A stretch of 39,053 nucleotides of DNA from Stutzerimonas stutzeri TS44 (GCA_000263395.1 AJXE01000029.1:1-39053); one strand, 5' to 3'; shown: positions 1-6,508, numbered from the stretch's first letter. Notes: a model not told the origin generated them from the letters alone. Program-made: numbers and translations.

Positions 1-192
1 GCAGTCAAGGACTGGTTCCCGTCGCGTGCCGCCATCCTGTGGCCAGCGCTGGGGTATCACGAAGCCATAAGGGTTGGCTGCCGCTTTGAGGTTCGGGGCG
101 GGCTTTGGCTCGGGCTTTGGCTCGACCTGTGGCCTGCTGCGGTGGTTCGTCGGCTGGGGCTGCCAGTTCGCAAGCCATGCGGGTTGAGTCAT
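1..192 (-). CDS. Partial unknown protein of the element, N-terminal 64 residues
   Basis: The reading frame is open from an ATG at 192 to the window edge, so the C-terminus is missing. The start overlaps the stop of the upstream gene as ATGA (189-192), the usual sign of translational coupling, and that is the main reason to accept it. The visible part is rich in proline, with a repeated Lys-Pro/Glu-Pro tract around residues 24-32 (EPKPEPKPAP) and then a more ordered stretch with Tyr, Trp and Phe. I do not recognise the family. It is the last visible member of the leftward operon starting at 2013. By position it could lead towards packaging or structural genes, but that is inference only. Confidence 0.6.
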   Translation of the reverse strand, partial: MTQPAWLANWQPQPTNHRSRPQVEPKPEPKPAPNLKAAANPYGFVIPQRWPQDGGTRREPVLDC

Positions 193-410
193 CTCAGCAG
201 ACCCTCCCCAGCGATCCCGCTGCGCGCGGTGCCGTCGCTAATCCAGTTCAGCAGGCAGTGCAGCACAACAGGGCCATCAGCGGGACACATGCGACCGTCA
301 GCAACGGCAGCGCCGAAGTTCTCGCTGATCCAGTCGCGCATTTCTTCACCTGCACCGCGCGAGCGCTCCAGCTTGCGCAACCGTGCCAGCATGCCCCGCG
401 TGTCGGCCAT
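189..410 (-). CDS. Small unknown protein of the element (73 aa)
   Basis: The protein has 73 residues. The ATG at 410 follows an AAGGAG-type ribosome binding site that overlaps the end of the upstream gene; the stop of that gene (415-417) is only 4 nt away. Its own stop overlaps the next start as ATGA. The N-terminal 20 residues are basic and helical in character (many Arg, Lys, Leu); the middle part carries acidic and aromatic residues (EEMRDWISENFG). No signal peptide, membrane segment or known motif was recognised. The spacing shows that it belongs to the leftward operon 2013 to 1. Function unknown. Confidence 0.65.
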   Translation of the reverse strand: MADTRGMLARLRKLERSRGAGEEMRDWISENFGAAVADGRMCPADGPVVLHCLLNWISDGTARSGIAGEGLLR

Positions 411-414
411 GTGG

Positions 415-597
415 TTACTCCTTCAGCTCGCGCAACGCCTCGCCCAGCTTGACCGCGCGTAGCAGGTTCAAGTCGGACATGGTTTGCCGGTCTGCTTGTG
501 CCTCAATGCGGTGCTGGTGAATGAGCTTCACCTCGTCGGGTGTTGCAGGCGTGCTGACTGGCGCGTTCTCGCGCGGGTCGGTGTGCATGTTGCGCAT
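415..597 (-). CDS. Small unknown protein of the element (60 aa)
   Basis: The frame can be extended to an ATG at 621, but the ATG at 597 is preferred. It lies one base after the upstream stop (TGACATG) and has a GGAGGA ribosome binding site 8 nt upstream. From 597 the product is 60 residues: a Pro/Thr-rich, polar N-terminus followed by a highly charged helix-forming stretch, residues about 21-60, with heptad-like Leu/Ile/Val spacing. It could be a small coiled-coil protein. I know no family for it. It is the fourth gene of the leftward operon, between two equally small genes. Confidence 0.6.
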   Translation of the reverse strand: MRNMHTDPRENAPVSTPATPDEVKLIHQHRIEAQADRQTMSDLNLLRAVKLGEALRELKE

Positions 598-598
598 G

Positions 599-796
599 TC
601 AGTGATCCTCCAGTGGGCCAATACGTTGAAGCAGTCGGGCGGCTTGCCAGCGGACTGATGGTTCGTCGCTGTTAAGAATCGCCTCGTAGCATGTGGTGAC
701 GATCAGGCGCTTATCGCCTTCCAGTTCCTGCTTCTCCTGCGCGATCTGTGCAGCGCTGCGAGGCTTCAACCACGCATAAGGGGTCGTGTAGCTCAT
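599..796 (-). CDS. Small unknown protein of the element (65 aa)
   Basis: The protein has 65 residues. Its ATG at 796 overlaps the stop of the upstream DUF5681-like gene by 4 nt (ATGA, 793-796), which fixes the start and implies coupled translation. The N-terminus is aromatic (Tyr, Trp), followed by a helical charged segment and a C-terminal half that could form two short helices containing a WQAARLL segment. No membrane segment, signal or cysteine motif is visible. The family is not recognised. Coupling to the DUF5681-like gene suggests a shared task, perhaps in packaging or regulation, but the sequence does not show which. Confidence 0.65.
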   Translation of the reverse strand: MSYTTPYAWLKPRSAAQIAQEKQELEGDKRLIVTTCYEAILNSDEPSVRWQAARLLQRIGPLEDH

Positions 797-1260
797 TGCT
801 TGTCCTCCAAGGCTTGTAGGCGCTTCTCCAGTTCGTCCACAGCGCGGACGGCACTGAGCGCGCCGATTGCTTCGATGATCTGTTTGCCCACGTCGGGCGC
901 GACCTTGCCGCCAGCAATTGCTTGAAGCACAGCCTCAACCTGCTGGGCGACGGGTGCGGTGGCGTCGAAATCAAACTCCACGCGCTCGGTCTGCGCACGC
1001 AAGGCAGGCGCGACGCGTGACAGCACCAGCCCGGCAGCTTGCACGTCACCGGCAAGCGCAGCGTCGATAACCACACGGGCAATCTTCGGCGCGTCGTCCA
1101 TCAGCGCTTGCGTCACGCGGGTGCGCTTGTCCACGATGCCGCGCGGGCGTCCGTTCGGGTTAGGGCTTGTCATGCCTTTCTTCCAGTTCGGACTGCCCGG
1201 CGGCGGCGAGGTGTTGGGCTGGTAGCTCTTCAACCAGTCGGGTTGAACTATTTCGGTCAT
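793..1260 (-). CDS. DUF5681-like protein (155 aa)
   Basis: Residues about 24-45 carry the hallmark of DUF5681 proteins: a basic segment of the form W/F-K-K-G, then N-P-N-G-R-P-R-G, then a Lys/Arg-rich turn (KRT). It is followed by a helical region with an ALAGDVQAAGLVLSR-type segment that is also typical of the family. The C-terminal 40 residues look like a coiled coil (DELEKRLQALEDKQ). DUF5681 proteins are common in prophages and mobile elements, often next to terminase genes; a small-terminase or DNA-binding role has been suggested by context, not shown here. The start at 1260 has an AAGGGG site about 10 nt upstream. Stop and next start overlap as ATGA. It follows the 1300-2013 gene after 39 bp. 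Confidence 0.75.
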   Translation of the reverse strand: MTEIVQPDWLKSYQPNTSPPPGSPNWKKGMTSPNPNGRPRGIVDKRTRVTQALMDDAPKIARVVIDAALAGDVQAAGLVLSRVAPALRAQTERVEFDFDATAPVAQQVEAVLQAIAGGKVAPDVGKQIIEAIGALSAVRAVDELEKRLQALEDKQ

Positions 1261-1299
1261 TGGATGAACCCCTTTGATGTCATCAAGTGCCGATCAGCG

Positions 1300-2013
1300 T
1301 TAGCCGAGGTCTTGCAGCACGAACGCCTTCTCAGCATTCGTCTTGGCTTGACGAAGTGCGGCGGCTTTGTGCGGCGGTGCGCCAACTGCTTTCTCAAGCT
1401 CCTTGAAGACCAGCCCCGCACGTTCTTCGATCATTTGCTTCGCGCCCTTCATTGCCTTGAGGCGCTGTGCAACCTCCGGCGCGCTGCGCTCGTTCCAGAA
1501 TCGAACGTAGGTAGCTTGGAAGTTCGCATCGAGGCCAGACAGGTATGCAGGCGCGCCCAGCAGTGCGCTGACGGTAGTGTGGTCACCCTCGTCAATGGCC
1601 TGCTGGATAAATGCGTGTCGCTTCTCGTTGGGCAGGTTCTTCGCATAGGTACGAATCTCGGCGCTGATGCTTTGCGCTGCCTTCGATTCAATGGGCGCGG
1701 CAAGCTGCTGCTCCAGCATTGCAATGCCTTTTTCGAGATTCGAGCGGGTCACGTCGAAGCTCTTGCAGATTTTGTTGAAATGCTTCTGCGCGAAGTCATC
1801 GGTGTGGATGATCTGCATGGCCTCATTCCAGGTCGGATTGAGGGCGGCAGCTTCTCGGGCTGACCACACGGCGCGCACACCTTCATAGGCGGTGCTGAAT
1901 GCGGTCATGGTCGGGCCGAGATACGGCGCGGTCTGCTCGTCGTAGCCTTCGATGTTCTTCACGTTGTCGGGGTGCAGCGTGGGCGTGATACGCGGATCAA
2001 TGTTGTCTGTCAT
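1300..2013 (-). CDS. Unknown protein of the element (237 aa), first gene of the leftward operon
   Basis: The 237-residue soluble protein starts at an ATG with a clear AAGGAG site 9 nt upstream. It appears almost wholly helical: no signal peptide or membrane segment, many Ala, Glu, Lys and Gln residues, and a likely long helix around residues 95-120 (EKGIAMLEQQLAA). I do not recognise a family. As the first gene behind a recognisable promoter (2043-2070) it leads the operon that also contains the DUF5681-like gene. A structural, scaffolding-like or regulatory phage function would fit the position and composition, but no motif decides it. Confidence 0.7.
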   Translation of the reverse strand: MTDNIDPRITPTLHPDNVKNIEGYDEQTAPYLGPTMTAFSTAYEGVRAVWSAREAAALNPTWNEAMQIIHTDDFAQKHFNKICKSFDVTRSNLEKGIAMLEQQLAAPIESKAAQSISAEIRTYAKNLPNEKRHAFIQQAIDEGDHTTVSALLGAPAYLSGLDANFQATYVRFWNERSAPEVAQRLKAMKGAKQMIEERAGLVFKELEKAVGAPPHKAAALRQAKTNAEKAFVLQDLG

Positions 2014-2042
2014 GGCGAAACTCCTTGATAAATAGGCGCGCT

Positions 2043-2070
2043 TTTGTACGCAGTGCTTACATGCTGTGAA
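2043..2070 (-). promoter_or_regulatory. Candidate promoter of the leftward operon
   Basis: On the minus strand TTCACA (2065-2070) and TACAAA (2043-2048) are separated by 16 bp, a reasonable sigma-70 pair about 30 bp before the ATG at 2013. The spacer and -10 overlap a 16-bp motif that recurs upstream of the integrase gene (6396-6411), so an element-encoded regulator may bind here. Assigned by eye. Confidence 0.4.
2046..2061. repeat. 16-bp motif, copy 1 (second copy at 6396-6411)
   Basis: The sequence GTACGCAGTGCTTACA matches GTACGCAAGGCTTACA at 6396-6411 in 14 of 16 positions, in the same orientation. Both copies lie upstream of leftward genes. A shared operator or an integrase/excisionase arm site would fit. 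Confidence 0.5.
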
Positions 2071-2228
2071 AGATCAGCGAAGGTCCGCAAGGAAAACAAA
2101 AACATGCAAACAGCGAACAAGTTATTCAGCGTTATTCGTTCTTAATCGTGTGCGTCCAAAAAGTCGTTGCCGCTTCTCCGAGACCTGTCTTGCAATACGC
2201 CTCCATCAACTTGCGAAGGAGCAACGAC

Positions 2229-2636
2229 ATGACCGACAAGACCTACACGAAACGCGAGAACGCCCGCCGCGCTGGTGTTGCCGCTGGGGTGCCTGCCGAA
2301 CTGGTGGAGATCACCGTTCACAAGAACGGCGACGAGGTGCGCTTCGGCTGGAAGCAGATGGAAGCACCGGCACCCGCTGCCGCCGACGCTGTGTTGACCA
2401 CAAGCAAACCGAAGAAAGCAGCCCCGAGGGTTGAGCGCGTCGAGCAGAACGGCGTCAAGCGTCCAAAGGATGGCGGGCTGTGTGCTGCTGTCTGGGCATG
2501 GCTGGACGCGCACCCGGACGCAACGATCAAGGACGCGAAAGCCGCTGCACCGGAAAACGGCTGGAATGCGAACAACGTGGCCTGCGAGTTTTACGCTTGG
2601 CGCAAGTTCAACGGCCTGTCACGCGCTACCGCATAA
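2229..2636 (+). CDS. Unknown basic protein of the element (135 aa)
   Basis: The ATG at 2229 has a GAAGGA site about 8 nt upstream, so it is preferred to the GTG-type extension upstream. The 135-residue product has a basic N-terminus, a short beta-like section (residues about 27-42), an Ala/Pro/Lys-rich linker (about 45-75), and a C-terminal globular part with several Trp residues in helices that resembles a winged-helix-like DNA-binding fold (GLCAAVWAWLDAHPDATI onwards). No family is recognised. It is the only plus-strand gene in the visible element, divergent from the operon at 2013. Two GTTATTC repeats exactly 10 bp apart (2121-2127 and 2131-2137) lie in its upstream region and could be an operator. 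A regulatory role is therefore possible. Confidence 0.65.
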   Translation: MTDKTYTKRENARRAGVAAGVPAELVEITVHKNGDEVRFGWKQMEAPAPAAADAVLTTSKPKKAAPRVERVEQNGVKRPKDGGLCAAVWAWLDAHPDATIKDAKAAAPENGWNANNVACEFYAWRKFNGLSRATA

Positions 2637-2803
2637 CCGCAGACCGGAACTTTTGGACGATATAGAATTTAGGCCGTTTAGGCGTTTAGAGGGTGCAGGC
2701 AGCGCCATACAGCACCAGCAAACTACACCACTGTCTAAACTTTTAAATTTCTATATTTTGTATGCAAGTGCATGTGCAGCAAGCACTTTGCGCTGACTCG
2801 CGT

Positions 2804-2839
2804 ATAGATCGCCGCCTAGTTTGTTAGACGGCGATCTAT
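2804..2839. terminator. Hairpin between convergent genes
   Basis: The arms ATAGATCGCCG (2804-2814) and CGGCGATCTAT (2829-2839) are perfectly complementary, extended by a further 3 bp inside after one mismatch. The hairpin sits between the convergent ends of the genes at 2636 and 2846, where a bidirectional terminator is expected. No T-tract follows, so a protein-binding or replication-origin role is the alternative. Confidence 0.5.
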
Positions 2840-2845
2840 GTAAGT

Positions 2846-4360
2846 TCATTGGGGCAGCTTCAAAATGAGGAACGCCTTGCCGAACTCACTGTACTGCTCT
2901 ACCAATACATCCTTTTTCACTTCCATGATGTAGCCGCTGTCAGCAAGGCTGCGCAGTGCATGGTCAAGTGCAGCGGTAGCGCTTCCCGACTTGTGCTTCT
3001 GGAAGGCTGGTAGTGAAGCGGTGCGCCGCTGGAGATATGCACGCGGAATGATCGAATTTTCCCGCATGTTGGGGTGAATCTTGTAACCCTTGGAAGGTTC
3101 ATCTACGAGGTATTCCTTCATGATGGAGAGCAACTTGCGTTCGCATACGTCGCTTCCCTCGCCAATATCACCACTGCGCAAGCGCTCGCTGAATAGAGCG
3201 ATGTCGTGCCGGATCAGGTCAATCGCCCATTGCGCGTGCTCGACATTGACGCACGGGTGAACGTGGTTATCAGCTACCGCGAGCAGCGCCGCAATGCGTA
3301 GTGACTTCAGTTGTGCACGGTTCCACATCTGACGGCGTGATTCATCGTCAGTGCCATTTACCTCGGCGTCACATTCCTGGTCGAACTGATCGAATAGCTC
3401 CGTAGCTGGCTCATCGAACTGCACGGGCAAAGGGTTTCCGTTTGATGCAAGCAGTTGGGCGTGAGCTGTCAGCGAGGCGAACCATTGTGCCCATGCGTCC
3501 GGCAGTTCGGTGAAGTAATGCGGGTTTCTGGGTGGGCGCTGGCCTGTGTATTCCACTACCGTGAAGCGAGATAGAAAGCCGTCCTCCATCATGTCGGAGG
3601 TTAATGCTTCCCGGAAGGTGCCCGGCGTAGAGTCACCTATCATGCTGTACGACGCACCGACGATGCTGGCGACGTTGTTATCCTTGTTGCTGTAGTCGAT
3701 CCCGCCAGCAATGGCATTAGGGCCGGACTTGGAATAGATCTTTGTCATGACAGAACGCAGGCTCTGCATTGCGGGGTCTTTGCCGTTGCTCATGGCTTTG
3801 AGCTTGCGCCCAAACTCGCCCGCTATGTGGGTAAAGCAAGGAGCGTTGGCGACTGCCTTCGTCAGCGCTTGCCCGGAGGCATATTCGTTAAAGCTGAAGT
3901 GTGCTTCCACGTCCTGCCGATACTTTCCCGCGCCGTGAATGAACATGGAGATGCCTTCTGACATTGCCTCCTTGCCAATACCGCTACGCGCCAGCAGGAC
4001 GATATAGACGTTCAAGCCTGATTTCGGGATTACCCAAGACCGACCGCATACGCCAGCAAGTAGCCCAAGTGCAGAGACAATGGCGACCTCCGGCACGGGG
4101 CGCATTGAACTGGTGTAGATCAGATTGGCAATGCTGCCCGCTATTCCCGGCGGCCAAGCAAGCTGGCCTTCCTTGCGCGCGGGCGCAGGCCCCACAGCGG
4201 CGGCAGGGGCCGCGATCAGCGCTGCGCCAGTGCTACCCCCTTGGCGAGCTTGGTACTCCCGTACAGCCTCGGCTTCTACCGCTGTCCAGTGCGCAAGCTC
4301 TGCTTGCAAAATATCCGAGCCGTCAGACGCGGCTTGTCCTACGCTATGCGTGCTGTGCAT
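2846..4360 (-). CDS. DUF3987 primase/helicase-like protein (504 aa)
   Basis: The 504-residue soluble protein matches the DUF3987 family pattern: an N-terminal charged and Ala-rich region, then the family start around residue 65 (AWPPGIAGSIANLIY), a hydrophobic strand, and a degenerate P-loop around residue 130 (ARSGIGKEA; a Glu stands where Ser or Thr usually follows the Lys). The C-terminal part has helical segments and ends with a winged-helix-like region (ALDHALRSLADSGYI). DUF3987 proteins are found in phages, satellites and islands, often as the replication ATPase. The ATG at 4360 has an AGAGGA site about 7 nt upstream. It lies downstream of the AlpA-like gene in the same direction, separated by a hairpin. 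A role in element replication is inferred. Confidence 0.75.
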   Translation of the reverse strand: MHSTHSVGQAASDGSDILQAELAHWTAVEAEAVREYQARQGGSTGAALIAAPAAAVGPAPARKEGQLAWPPGIAGSIANLIYTSSMRPVPEVAIVSALGLLAGVCGRSWVIPKSGLNVYIVLLARSGIGKEAMSEGISMFIHGAGKYRQDVEAHFSFNEYASGQALTKAVANAPCFTHIAGEFGRKLKAMSNGKDPAMQSLRSVMTKIYSKSGPNAIAGGIDYSNKDNNVASIVGASYSMIGDSTPGTFREALTSDMMEDGFLSRFTVVEYTGQRPPRNPHYFTELPDAWAQWFASLTAHAQLLASNGNPLPVQFDEPATELFDQFDQECDAEVNGTDDESRRQMWNRAQLKSLRIAALLAVADNHVHPCVNVEHAQWAIDLIRHDIALFSERLRSGDIGEGSDVCERKLLSIMKEYLVDEPSKGYKIHPNMRENSIIPRAYLQRRTASLPAFQKHKSGSATAALDHALRSLADSGYIMEVKKDVLVEQYSEFGKAFLILKLPQ

Positions 4361-4373
4361 GTTGTTCCTCTCT

Positions 4374-4402
4374 AAAGCCGTCCTGACCCGACGGCTTTTT
4401 TC
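4374..4402. terminator. Strong hairpin upstream of the DUF3987 gene
   Basis: AAAGCCGTC (4374-4382) pairs with GACGGCTTT (4390-4398) across a 7-nt loop. The T-tract is on the plus strand (4396-4401). On the minus strand, the direction of the surrounding genes, only TTTAGAG follows. It therefore looks like a plus-strand terminator, or in the minus direction a partial terminator between the AlpA-like gene and the DUF3987 start at 4360. Confidence 0.5.
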
Positions 4403-4486
4403 TTGATGGAGTTATGCAGGGCTTATCGGCGGGTGTGCGGGGTCGGCAAGTTGCGCGGCTGCATTGGGTTTTCGTCGCCATGACCG

Positions 4487-4732
4487 TCAAACTGCTTGTT
4501 TGGCGTTCGGCGCGTAAGCGCTGGTGCTGCGGAAGGACTGCGCCTCGATGAACTCGAAAATCTTGGTGCGCAGGTAGCGGATGGGCGCGGACTTGGTTTG
4601 CCCGAGCTTCACAAACTCAGGGCCTTTGCCTTTGGTGCGCCAGATTTCGAGGGTGTTGGGCTTGATGCCGAGCAGTGCGGCAGCTTCTTCGTTAGTCAGC
4701 AGGTCGGGGCTGAGTGCGGAAAGTGCGGTCAT
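4487..4732 (-). CDS. AlpA/excisionase-like helix-turn-helix protein (81 aa)
   Basis: Residues about 11-62 form the compact winged helix-turn-helix of the HTH_17/AlpA/excisionase type: LLTNEEAAALLGIKPNTLEIW, then a turn with Lys-Gly-Lys-Gly-Pro, then a wing ending in IRYLRTKIFEFIEA. Such proteins are excisionases or transcription regulators of integrated elements. The start is placed at the ATG at 4732, with a GAGGA site 8 nt upstream; an in-frame ATG at 4765 would add 11 residues. The gene lies between integrase and the replication gene, the usual place for a control gene in satellites, and is read in the same direction as both. Which promoters or att sites it binds is not shown. Confidence 0.8.
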   Translation of the reverse strand: MTALSALSPDLLTNEEAAALLGIKPNTLEIWRTKGKGPEFVKLGQTKSAPIRYLRTKIFEFIEAQSFRSTSAYAPNAKQAV

Positions 4733-4917
4733 GGGTGGAGTCCTCAGACTGTCCACCGCGCGCAAATAAAATGGGCAGCGCGATGGGATCGGCCACCTGT
4801 TTCCAGATGACTGATACCCGCCGCCTGCCCATGCAGCGCGTCTTCTCCAGTCCGAACCCTTTCGGGTTATCGCGTCACGCTCGAACTGGAAAGCGAGTTA
4901 GTTGGCGTTACTATAGC

Positions 4918-4937
4918 AACACTTTACGCTAAGTGTT
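4918..4937. promoter_or_regulatory. 7-bp inverted repeat between integrase and AlpA-like genes
   Basis: AACACTT (4918-4924) and AAGTGTT (4931-4937) are perfect inverted repeats around a 6-bp spacer, 17 bp beyond the integrase stop and about 190 bp upstream of the AlpA-like start. Without a T-tract it is a weak terminator; a TATAGT box on the minus strand (4910-4915) beside it suggests an operator for the AlpA-like gene. Confidence 0.35.
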
Positions 4938-4953
4938 TGATATTTTTAACTGT

Positions 4954-6186
4954 TTAGCTTTCTGAACGGTCGTTTAAGGCTGCTGCCTGCTGCTCGATCC
5001 AGTCGGATATGCGCTGGGTTTCAGGCTTGAGATATTGCAGGTGACTCGTCTCAAGGTAGTGGCGTGCAGTAACGCCCTTGGGCACATGGTTCGTCAGCAA
5101 TTCGACCTTGTGCAAGTCGATGCCGCAATTGGCGATGCCGATGGTCGTAAAGGTGCGGCGCAGGTCGTGAGGCGTGATCTTCGTGCCTGCTGCCTCGCTG
5201 ACCTTCTTCATAGTGTCGCGCGGGTCTTTGATGTGCCCAGCCTTGCCCCAGGACGAGAACACGAACGGGCTACCCTTGACGCGCTGGCGCGTGGTCAGCA
5301 GTTGCACCGCCTGCGTGGATAGCGGCAGCCATACGGGGTTGCTGTTCTTCGGGTCGGGTATGTGAATCCAGCCTTCCTCAAGGTTGACCCTGTCCCATGT
5401 CAGTTCGCTGCACTCGCCAATCCGCAGGCCAGTCAGCATGAGCAGCATCACGAGGTCGATGCTTGCCAGCGTGTCGCGGTTGTAGGCTTGGTCGCGGGCA
5501 TGGGTAAGAAATGACCACACCGCGCCGACCTTGCTATCCGGCACGCGGCTGGTGCGGGGCTTGAGCGGCACCCACTTTTTATAGAGCACATCGACGGGGT
5601 TATCCGTCAGCACTGGCGATCCGTCCGGCTCGCGGTATTCGCGGATGGCGTAGTTGAACAGGGCGCGAAGCACCGCCATTGACTGGTTCGCCTGCGCGGG
5701 GGCTGGCCCATCGCCGCGCGTGCCGTTGTTCTTGATGTCGTTGAAGCGCTTCGTGACCATCTCGCGGTTGATGTCCCTGAGCGGCTTCTTGAGCCATGCC
5801 TCAAAGGTTGTGGTCACATGGCGTTCAATCTCGGCCTTGCTGCTGTCCTTCAAGGGGCGGTCGCGCTTGTAGGCGTCGGCCACGTCGCGGAGCGTCACGC
5901 GCTGGGCTGCTTCCTTCTTGGCGACGGCTCGGGGGTCGATGCCCATGCGCATGCTGCGCAAGTGCTCGCGGGCAACATCACGGGCTTGATCGACGGTGAA
6001 GACCCCATGCGGGCCGATGCTGATGCGGGGCGAACTGCCGTTGACGCGCCCCTGCACGATGTAGGTGATCTTGCCGGTAGGGGTGACCCTGAGGCCGAAC
6101 CCCTTGAGCGAGTCGTCCCAGTGGAACGCCTCCTTGTCAGCGGGCGCGGTGATCTTGTCGATGTAGTTCTTCGTCAGCTTAGGCAT
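4954..6186 (-). CDS. int: Tyrosine recombinase, phage-type integrase (410 aa)
   Basis: This catalyses site-specific insertion and excision of the element at tRNA-Ser. The N-terminal part (residues about 1-90) is the DUF4102-type arm-binding domain (GFGLRVTPTGKITYIVQ, SIGPHGVFTVDQAR). The core-binding SAM-like domain spans about 97-185, and the catalytic domain about 215-395. The catalytic residues are visible in order: Arg255 (TGLRIGE), Lys280, His340 and Arg343 (HDLRRTF), His367 and the nucleophile Tyr377 (TARHYLE). The protein is full length and looks functional. The start at 6186 has a GAGG-type site close by. The gene ends next to the AlpA-like gene and begins about 265 bp from the att site, in a region with repeated GTAAAG motifs. 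Confidence 0.95.
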   Translation of the reverse strand: MPKLTKNYIDKITAPADKEAFHWDDSLKGFGLRVTPTGKITYIVQGRVNGSSPRISIGPHGVFTVDQARDVAREHLRSMRMGIDPRAVAKKEAAQRVTLRDVADAYKRDRPLKDSSKAEIERHVTTTFEAWLKKPLRDINREMVTKRFNDIKNNGTRGDGPAPAQANQSMAVLRALFNYAIREYREPDGSPVLTDNPVDVLYKKWVPLKPRTSRVPDSKVGAVWSFLTHARDQAYNRDTLASIDLVMLLMLTGLRIGECSELTWDRVNLEEGWIHIPDPKNSNPVWLPLSTQAVQLLTTRQRVKGSPFVFSSWGKAGHIKDPRDTMKKVSEAAGTKITPHDLRRTFTTIGIANCGIDLHKVELLTNHVPKGVTARHYLETSHLQYLKPETQRISDWIEQQAAALNDRSES

Positions 6187-6450
6187 ATAGCGCCTCGCTG
6201 ACTGGTGCGGTTGTGGTTACTATCGTCACGTTGGCTTCCTTCGTACTTAAGGGAGTTGACCACGCGGTCGGGACTGTTGGCGCAGTCGCCGGCCGCATCT
6301 TTTCAGGCGCTCATAAGCAGTTCGTAAGCGCCAGCGGTAAAGTTACGACAAGTTCCGCAAAACAAAAAGCGAATGCAACCCATTGACCTGTAAAGGTACG
6401 CAAGGCTTACAATAGTTGCTTAAAGCGGGGTAAAGCGGTTGACCGGGAAA
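6187..6450. other. Integrase upstream region with repeated GTAAAG motifs
   Basis: No gene is supported in this stretch between integrase and att site. GTAAAG occurs at 6337-6342, 6390-6395 and 6430-6435, with a TTAAAG variant at 6420-6425; TAAAGCGG is tandemly repeated at 6421-6438. These could be arm-type integrase binding sites. The second copy of the 16-bp motif lies at 6396-6411. Confidence 0.4.
6396..6411. repeat. 16-bp motif, copy 2 (first copy at 2046-2061)
   Basis: GTACGCAAGGCTTACA matches the copy at 2046-2061 in 14 of 16 positions and in the same orientation. It lies 210 bp upstream of the integrase start and about 40 bp from the att site. Confidence 0.5.
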
Positions 6451-6508
6451 CTTGAAAACCGCCGAAGGGGAGACTCTTCCGTGAGTTCGAATCTCACCGC
6501 CTCCGCCA
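6451..6508 (+). pseudogene. tRNA-Ser(UGA) 3' fragment; attachment site at the element's right end
   Basis: The sequence from 6451 is the 3' part of a tRNA-Ser: anticodon loop CTTGAAA with anticodon TGA, the 3' strand of the anticodon stem (ACCGC), a long class II variable arm, the T-arm (GTGAG, TTCGAAT, CTCAC), the 3' acceptor strand CGCCTCC, a discriminator G and encoded CCA (6506-6508). Upstream bases do not provide the 5' acceptor strand GGAGGCG, the D-arm, or the 5' strand of the anticodon stem, so this is not a complete gene. The junction at the anticodon loop marks the left limit of the crossover region. It cannot yield a tRNA; the functional copy should be at the other end of the element. 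Confidence 0.9.

Larger units (their letters stand above)
1..6508. mobile_element. Right end of an integrative element (phage satellite, island or degenerate prophage) in tRNA-Ser
   Basis: What is seen: an integrase gene beside a tRNA-Ser 3' fragment that lacks its 5' half, preceded by genes of mobile-element type (AlpA-like HTH, DUF3987 protein, DUF5681-like protein, small unknown proteins). To the right of 6508 only housekeeping genes follow. The right boundary lies at or near 6508; the shared att core could extend slightly past the tRNA end. The left boundary is outside the window and should carry the reconstituted complete tRNA-Ser gene. No capsid, tail, lysis or conjugation gene is visible in this part, so the choice between satellite, island and prophage remnant is open. 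Confidence 0.85.

Noticed and set aside
1039..1863. 274-codon plus-strand frame in the element
   Set aside because: Antisense to two well-coupled minus-strand genes with clear ribosome binding sites; sequence is Arg/Leu/Cys-rich and unordered.
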